Assembly: GCA_027063105.1 (NCBI GenBank)
Contig: JAMOSL010000112.1
Location: 1-9,404, forward strand
DNA length: 9,404 bases
Source of the DNA: Campylobacteraceae bacterium
GTDB lineage: Bacteria > Campylobacterota > Campylobacteria > Campylobacterales > Sulfurovaceae
Direction of reading: 5' to 3'
Shown here piece by piece: positions 6,270 to 9,404 of this stretch. The position numbers and the translations under genes were made by a program. Every line of letters starts with the position of its first letter. Position 1 is the first letter of the stretch. The notes under the pieces were generated by a model. It searched no databases. It saw nothing but the letters and a program-made list of their open reading frames with translations, and was not told where the DNA came from.

Positions 6270-7487
6270 TTATTTTTTAATTTTATTTGCTTTAGCATCT
6301 TTTTTGAGCTTTAACATATAAAAATCTTTTGCATTAGATTTGCTATCGCTTTGACCGACAACAACTATACTTCCATCACTTGTTCGTGTAACACCATAAG
6401 CTATATCAGTATTTCTACCACCATATAATCCAGACCAGAATAGTTCACCATTTTGATGAAGACCTAAGACATATACATCGTATACACCTTCTCCCATAGA
6501 ATCTGTAGCTCCTGCAATGATAAAATCACCATCTCTAGTCATAGTTATGGCATTTGCAAAATCATATCTTTTATATCCATAAATTTTATGCCAAATAAGT
6601 TTTCCATCTTTACTGAATTTCATTACACTTAAATCTGTTTGAATACTTCCAAACGAACGAGTATATCCAGTTGCCACTATTCCACCATCAAGCGTTGGGG
6701 TTACAGCATTCAAAATATCTTCATATTTCCCACCATAAGTTCTTGACCATATCTTTTTTCCACGCTGATTCATTTTTAGCAAAAAGAAATCACCATCACC
6801 AACTCTATCAGCTTCTCTTGAACCAACCATAACAAGGCTTCCATCTAAAGTACGAGTAAGTCCACGAACAAGCTCCTCCTTATCTCCACCCATAACGGTT
6901 TCAGAAAGCATATTTCCATTTTTATCAATCTTTACGATAAAAATATCTTTATATCCATTTCCAAATGATTCTGTTTCTCCTACAAGTAAAGCTCCACCAT
7001 CATCAGTACCAGCAACAGCTCTCCCATATTCAGCTCTAATTCCACCAAAGGTATTTTGCCAAATTCCTTGACCATCAAGAGCAATTTTTGCTACATAAAT
7101 ATCTCTATCTCTGCCTTTACTGAAAGATCGACTAGTTCCTGTTACTAAAATATTTCCATCACTAGCTCTTGTAATTCCTGAAGCCTCTTCAGTATTTTTA
7201 CCACCTAGCATTTTACGCCATATAGTCTTTCCATCACTATTTACTCTTGTTACACATATATCACTCTGCTTTGCCTCAAAAGATTTACAAGTTCCTACAA
7301 CTGCAATATCTCCATTTTCTAATGCTACAGTTCCAACAGCTTTATCTGTATCATTCCCACCATAAGCAACTTCCCATACTGGACTAAAGGTTGTGTCTTG
7401 TGGTTTATTAGGTATTTTCTTTTCACCATAAGATAATGATATCATAGTGATTAAACTTAATGTTATTTTTAAAAAACTGTTTCTCAT
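6270..7487 (-). CDS. Exported seven-bladed beta-propeller protein
   Basis: A 405-residue protein with a signal peptide (about 1-21: basic MRNSFLK, hydrophobic core, ending SYG) and then seven repeats of 52-53 residues, pointing to a closed seven-bladed propeller in the periplasm or outside the cell. Each repeat reads roughly W-x3-YGG, then a D or E, G-x-T-x-T-x-DGG-x-I-x-x-G-x-T-x-S, then D-x-Y/F-x-x-K-x-D-x-x-G. The aromatic/GG starts fall at 42, 94, 147, 199, 251, 303 and 355; Trp lies at 38, 90, 143, 247, 299 and 351, with Ser195 in blade 4 and YGY instead of YGG in blade 6. The C-terminus is lysine-rich. AAGGAG lies seven bases before ATG 7487. First gene of the leftward operon, behind a promoter at 7518-7523. 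No catalytic motif recognised; binding or scaffolding is the neutral guess. Confidence 0.85.
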   Translation of the reverse strand: MRNSFLKITLSLITMISLSYGEKKIPNKPQDTTFSPVWEVAYGGNDTDKAVGTVALENGDIAVVGTCKSFEAKQSDICVTRVNSDGKTIWRKMLGGKNTEEASGITRASDGNILVTGTSRSFSKGRDRDIYVAKIALDGQGIWQNTFGGIRAEYGRAVAGTDDGGALLVGETESFGNGYKDIFIVKIDKNGNMLSETVMGGDKEELVRGLTRTLDGSLVMVGSREADRVGDGDFFLLKMNQRGKKIWSRTYGGKYEDILNAVTPTLDGGIVATGYTRSFGSIQTDLSVMKFSKDGKLIWHKIYGYKRYDFANAITMTRDGDFIIAGATDSMGEGVYDVYVLGLHQNGELFWSGLYGGRNTDIAYGVTRTSDGSIVVVGQSDSKSNAKDFYMLKLKKDAKANKIKK

Positions 7488-7517
7488 TAATTTACTCCTT
7501 GAACTTAATTTAAGGGT

Positions 7518-7523
7518 ATTATA
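7518..7523 (-). promoter_or_regulatory. -10 box of the leftward operon promoter
   Basis: Perfect TATAAT on the minus strand, preceded by a seven-T tract and AG (TTTTTTTAGTATAATACC). The start of transcription would fall near 7511, giving a leader of about 24 bases with the AAGGAG of the propeller gene. No consensus -35 box is present at 17 bases; T/A tracts in its place are usual for the Campylobacterota housekeeping sigma factor. Confidence 0.7.
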
Positions 7524-7563
7524 CTAAAAAAATATATGATTATGATTTATAAAGTTTTTTAGT

Positions 7564-7569
7564 TATAAT
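7564..7569 (+). promoter_or_regulatory. -10 box of the rightward operon promoter
   Basis: Perfect TATAAT on the plus strand, preceded by TTTTTTAGT, with start of transcription expected near 7576 and a leader of about 33 bases before ATG 7609. It mirrors the leftward promoter 40 bases away, including the T-tract directly upstream. No recognisable -35 box. Confidence 0.7.
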
Positions 7570-7608
7570 AACTTTTTTAAAAATTAATAGAAAAAAGTAG
7601 GATTAAAA

Positions 7609-7884
7609 ATGAATATATTTAATGATGAAGATGATTATTTAGTAGGTACCCCAAAAAGTAATTATTTTAGTATTTCAAAATCAGCTAATCAGAATATAGT
7701 TGAGATGGAATTAGAAAAAATGCTTAATAGATTAGCAATAGCAGAGAAAATTATGGAGGAGAAAGGTTTAGAAGATGAGCATGAACGACTTCTAAAATCT
7801 ATGGTAATTGACCCTGAATTAGAGGCTAGAACAAATTCTCTTTTTATTGAGCTGGTAGGTAATATTGTAACTCAGTGTGAGTAG
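7609..7884 (+). CDS. DUF2018 family protein (HP0242-like, predicted knotted dimer)
   Basis: A 91-residue, acidic, all-helical protein. Its core, ELEKMLNRLAIAEKIMEE (35-52) followed by GLEDEHERLLKS and IDPELEARTNS, aligns by eye without gaps with what I remember of H. pylori HP0242 (92 residues: ELERLLELLALLETFIEKE, IDEELQQKIES). HP0242 is the structural reference for DUF2018, an intertwined, knotted-type homodimer of helices; its cellular role is not known. The gene sits first in the rightward operon, nine bases before the polyprenyl synthase gene, as in other Campylobacterota. TAGGA lies about seven bases before ATG 7609. The N-terminal 30 residues are variable and contain a short aromatic segment (NYFSIS). 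Family assignment is good; function unknown. Confidence 0.85.
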   Translation: MNIFNDEDDYLVGTPKSNYFSISKSANQNIVEMELEKMLNRLAIAEKIMEEKGLEDEHERLLKSMVIDPELEARTNSLFIELVGNIVTQCE

Positions 7885-7893
7885 GTAATCATT

Positions 7894-8790
7894 GTGTTAA
7901 ATTCAGTAGAGAGACAGATTATACATTATATAAAAGATTTAAACGAACCAGAGATTTTAAATTTGTATAATAAATTGGCAAAAGGTAAAAGACTTAGAGC
8001 TAAATTAATACTAAAAATAGCAGGTAATTCATTACGAGTTATAAAAACAGCATCTATTGTAGAGATGATACATGGTGCAAGTTTGCTTCATGACGATGTT
8101 ATAGATGATTCTGATATGAGACGAAATAGACCATCAATAAATTCAATCTATGGAAATAAAACAGCTATCATGTTTGGTGATATTTTATATTCTAAGGGAT
8201 TTTATGAGTTGAATGATATAGATAAAAGAGTATCAAAAGTAATATCTAATGCAGTTGTTCAATTAAGTTTAGGTGAATTAGCAGATGTCTCTTTATCTGA
8301 AGAATTTAATACAGATAGAGATAGATATTTAAAGATGATTTATCAAAAAACGGCTTCATTAATAGAAGCTAGTGCAGAGTCAGCATCAATTTTAGCAGGT
8401 AAAGATTCTATTCCATATAAAATTTATGGAAGAAATTTAGGTTTAGCTTTCCAAATGATTGATGATATATTGGATATTACCGTTGATAGTCAAACATTGG
8501 GTAAACCAGCTATGCACGATTTTTTTGAGGGGAAAACAACACTACCTTATATCTATTTATATAAAGAATTAGATACAGACGATAAAAATAGATTAAAATC
8601 TTTACATTCAAAACGATTAAATACGAAAGATGAGGCTTGGATTAAACTTAAAATGAAAGAGTATAAGATTATAGAATATTCTTATAATGAAGCTAAAAAG
8701 TTAATAGACGAAGCTATATCCTTAATGGAAAATGCAGGTGAATTTGCTTTAAGTGCTATTGCAAAAGAGATGATAGAGAGGGATTTCTAA
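7894..8790 (+). CDS. ispB: Long-chain polyprenyl diphosphate synthase (octaprenyl type)
   Basis: Trans-prenyltransferase adding isopentenyl diphosphate units to an allylic diphosphate; the product probably forms the side chain of menaquinone. It has 298 residues, slightly shorter than E. coli IspB (323). Seen: GKRLRAKL (31-38), the place of the usual GKR-x-RP motif; first Asp-rich motif DDVID (67-71) followed by SDMRRNRP; GKTTLP (213-218); and second Asp-rich motif DDILD (190-194). The first motif is the short DDxxD form, and Ala62 is five residues before it where short-chain enzymes carry an aromatic residue, both favouring a long product. The start is GTG 7894 with AGGT about eight bases upstream; no in-frame ATG exists before Met58, which lies inside the conserved fold. 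Its TAA overlaps the hemA ATG. Exact chain length cannot be read from sequence. Confidence 0.92.
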   Translation: MLNSVERQIIHYIKDLNEPEILNLYNKLAKGKRLRAKLILKIAGNSLRVIKTASIVEMIHGASLLHDDVIDDSDMRRNRPSINSIYGNKTAIMFGDILYSKGFYELNDIDKRVSKVISNAVVQLSLGELADVSLSEEFNTDRDRYLKMIYQKTASLIEASAESASILAGKDSIPYKIYGRNLGLAFQMIDDILDITVDSQTLGKPAMHDFFEGKTTLPYIYLYKELDTDDKNRLKSLHSKRLNTKDEAWIKLKMKEYKIIEYSYNEAKKLIDEAISLMENAGEFALSAIAKEMIERDF

Positions 8791-9404
8791 TGTATTATCA
8801 AGTTGTTAGTTTTAATTATAAGAAGTGTGACCTTGAGACCAGAGAAAAGTTGGCATTTAAAGATAATAACGAAAAAATAATAATGTTAGATAGATTAGCA
8901 CATTTTGACTTTATTGATGAAGTTTTTATTGTTTCTACCTGTAATAGAATAGAAATAGTTGTAGCCACAAGAGATAATTTTGCAACATACCATGCTATTC
9001 TAGGATTATTCTCTCAGAGTAGTAATATAAATTTCTATAAATTAGATGAATTAGCTCAAAGAGTTGATGATGAAGAGGCAATTAGACATCTTTTTAGTGT
9101 TGTTTCATCACTAGATTCCTTAGTTATCGGTGAATCTCAAATTACAGGTCAAGTAAAAGATGGGTTTAAGTTATCTCTTGAAAATGGAACAGCAGGAAGA
9201 AAGCTAAATAGGATTATATCTTATGCAGTTAAGTGTGCTGCAGAGGTTAGAAATGATACTAAAATATCTAAAAATCCAATATCAATAGCATCTGTAGCAG
9301 TGGCACAAGCTTCTGAAATTATGGGTGATAATCTTGCAGGAATGACAGGGGTTGTTGTTGGAGCAGGGGAGATGGGAATATTAGCATCAAAACATCTTCT
9401 TCGT
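8790..9404 (+). CDS. hemA: Glutamyl-tRNA reductase (N-terminal half, cut by window edge)
   Basis: NADPH-dependent reductase turning glutamyl-tRNA into glutamate-1-semialdehyde, the committed step of tetrapyrrole (haem, sirohaem, B12) synthesis by the C5 route. 205 codons are visible; the whole protein is usually about 420-450, so the NADPH domain is only begun and the dimerisation domain is missing. Seen: the catalytic Cys51 in STCNRIEI; His100 in RHLFSVVSSLDSLVIGESQ (99-117), matching the RHL-x-RVASGLDS-x-V-x-GE signature; QITGQVK; and the start of the nucleotide-binding fold GAGEMG (191-196). The family's first motif, usually NHK, is NYK here (Tyr10). ATG shares its A with the stop of the preceding gene (TAATG), with AGAGAGGG upstream, so translation is coupled. 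No sign of damage. Confidence 0.95.
   Translation, partial: MYYQVVSFNYKKCDLETREKLAFKDNNEKIIMLDRLAHFDFIDEVFIVSTCNRIEIVVATRDNFATYHAILGLFSQSSNINFYKLDELAQRVDDEEAIRHLFSVVSSLDSLVIGESQITGQVKDGFKLSLENGTAGRKLNRIISYAVKCAAEVRNDTKISKNPISIASVAVAQASEIMGDNLAGMTGVVVGAGEMGILASKHLLR

Noticed and set aside
6270..7487. PQQ-dependent dehydrogenase or RCC1-type propeller
   Set aside because: The repeats are 52 residues with W-x3-YGG starts and lack the PQQ tryptophan-docking pattern, metal/cofactor residues and RCC1 signatures; only a generic seven-bladed propeller is supported.
1..9404. tRNA/rRNA genes, CRISPR arrays, insertion sequences or phage genes
   Set aside because: No spaced direct repeats, transposase-like frames, terminal inverted repeats or tRNA-like GTTCGA-type segments with flanking stems were seen; nearly all bases are accounted for by coding genes.

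Overview
The window is AT-rich, protein-dense bacterial DNA that looks chromosomal, with no mobile elements, RNA genes or CRISPR arrays. Gene content and order point to the Campylobacterota (the former Epsilonproteobacteria). The right end carries a DUF2018 (HP0242-like) protein, then a long-chain polyprenyl diphosphate synthase, then hemA, which is the order I recall from Helicobacter pylori (HP0242/HP0240/HP0239). The strong AT bias, and promoters whose TATAAT boxes sit just behind T-tracts rather than behind a good -35 box, fit the same group. A free-living relative of Sulfurimonas, Sulfurovum or Arcobacter is plausible, but genus is a guess.

The layout is two divergent transcription units separated by a 121-base control region (7488-7608). 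Leftward, from 7487 to the window edge, eight genes lie head to tail with gaps of 36 bases or fewer, or short overlaps. In order they are: an exported seven-bladed beta-propeller protein; a duplicated DUF1538 membrane protein; a PII-like signalling protein; a two-CBS-domain protein; threonine synthase (thrC); an exported LysM/3D-domain cell-wall protein with an extremely lysine-rich linker; endonuclease III (nth); and an ammonium transporter (amt, cut by the left edge). Rightward are the DUF2018 protein, the polyprenyl synthase and hemA (cut by the right edge).

The part most worth attention is the block DUF1538 - PII-like - CBS (3999-6255). The PII-like gene overlaps the transporter-like gene by 4 bases and has its own near-perfect ribosome binding site. 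The CBS gene follows 11 bases later. I read this as a candidate membrane transporter of unknown substrate with two dedicated cytoplasmic adenine-nucleotide-type sensors. The PII-like protein lacks the canonical uridylylation tyrosine and the canonical ATP-binding B-loop, so it is not an ordinary GlnB/GlnK. The exported propeller that leads the operon, and amt at its far end, may or may not belong to the same function.

The other genes are housekeeping. thrC makes threonine, nth repairs oxidised bases, the LysM/3D protein probably acts on peptidoglycan, the polyprenyl synthase probably supplies the (mena)quinone side chain, and hemA commits glutamyl-tRNA to tetrapyrrole synthesis. No stretch over 300 bases lacks a gene; the longest gap is the 121-base divergent promoter region.
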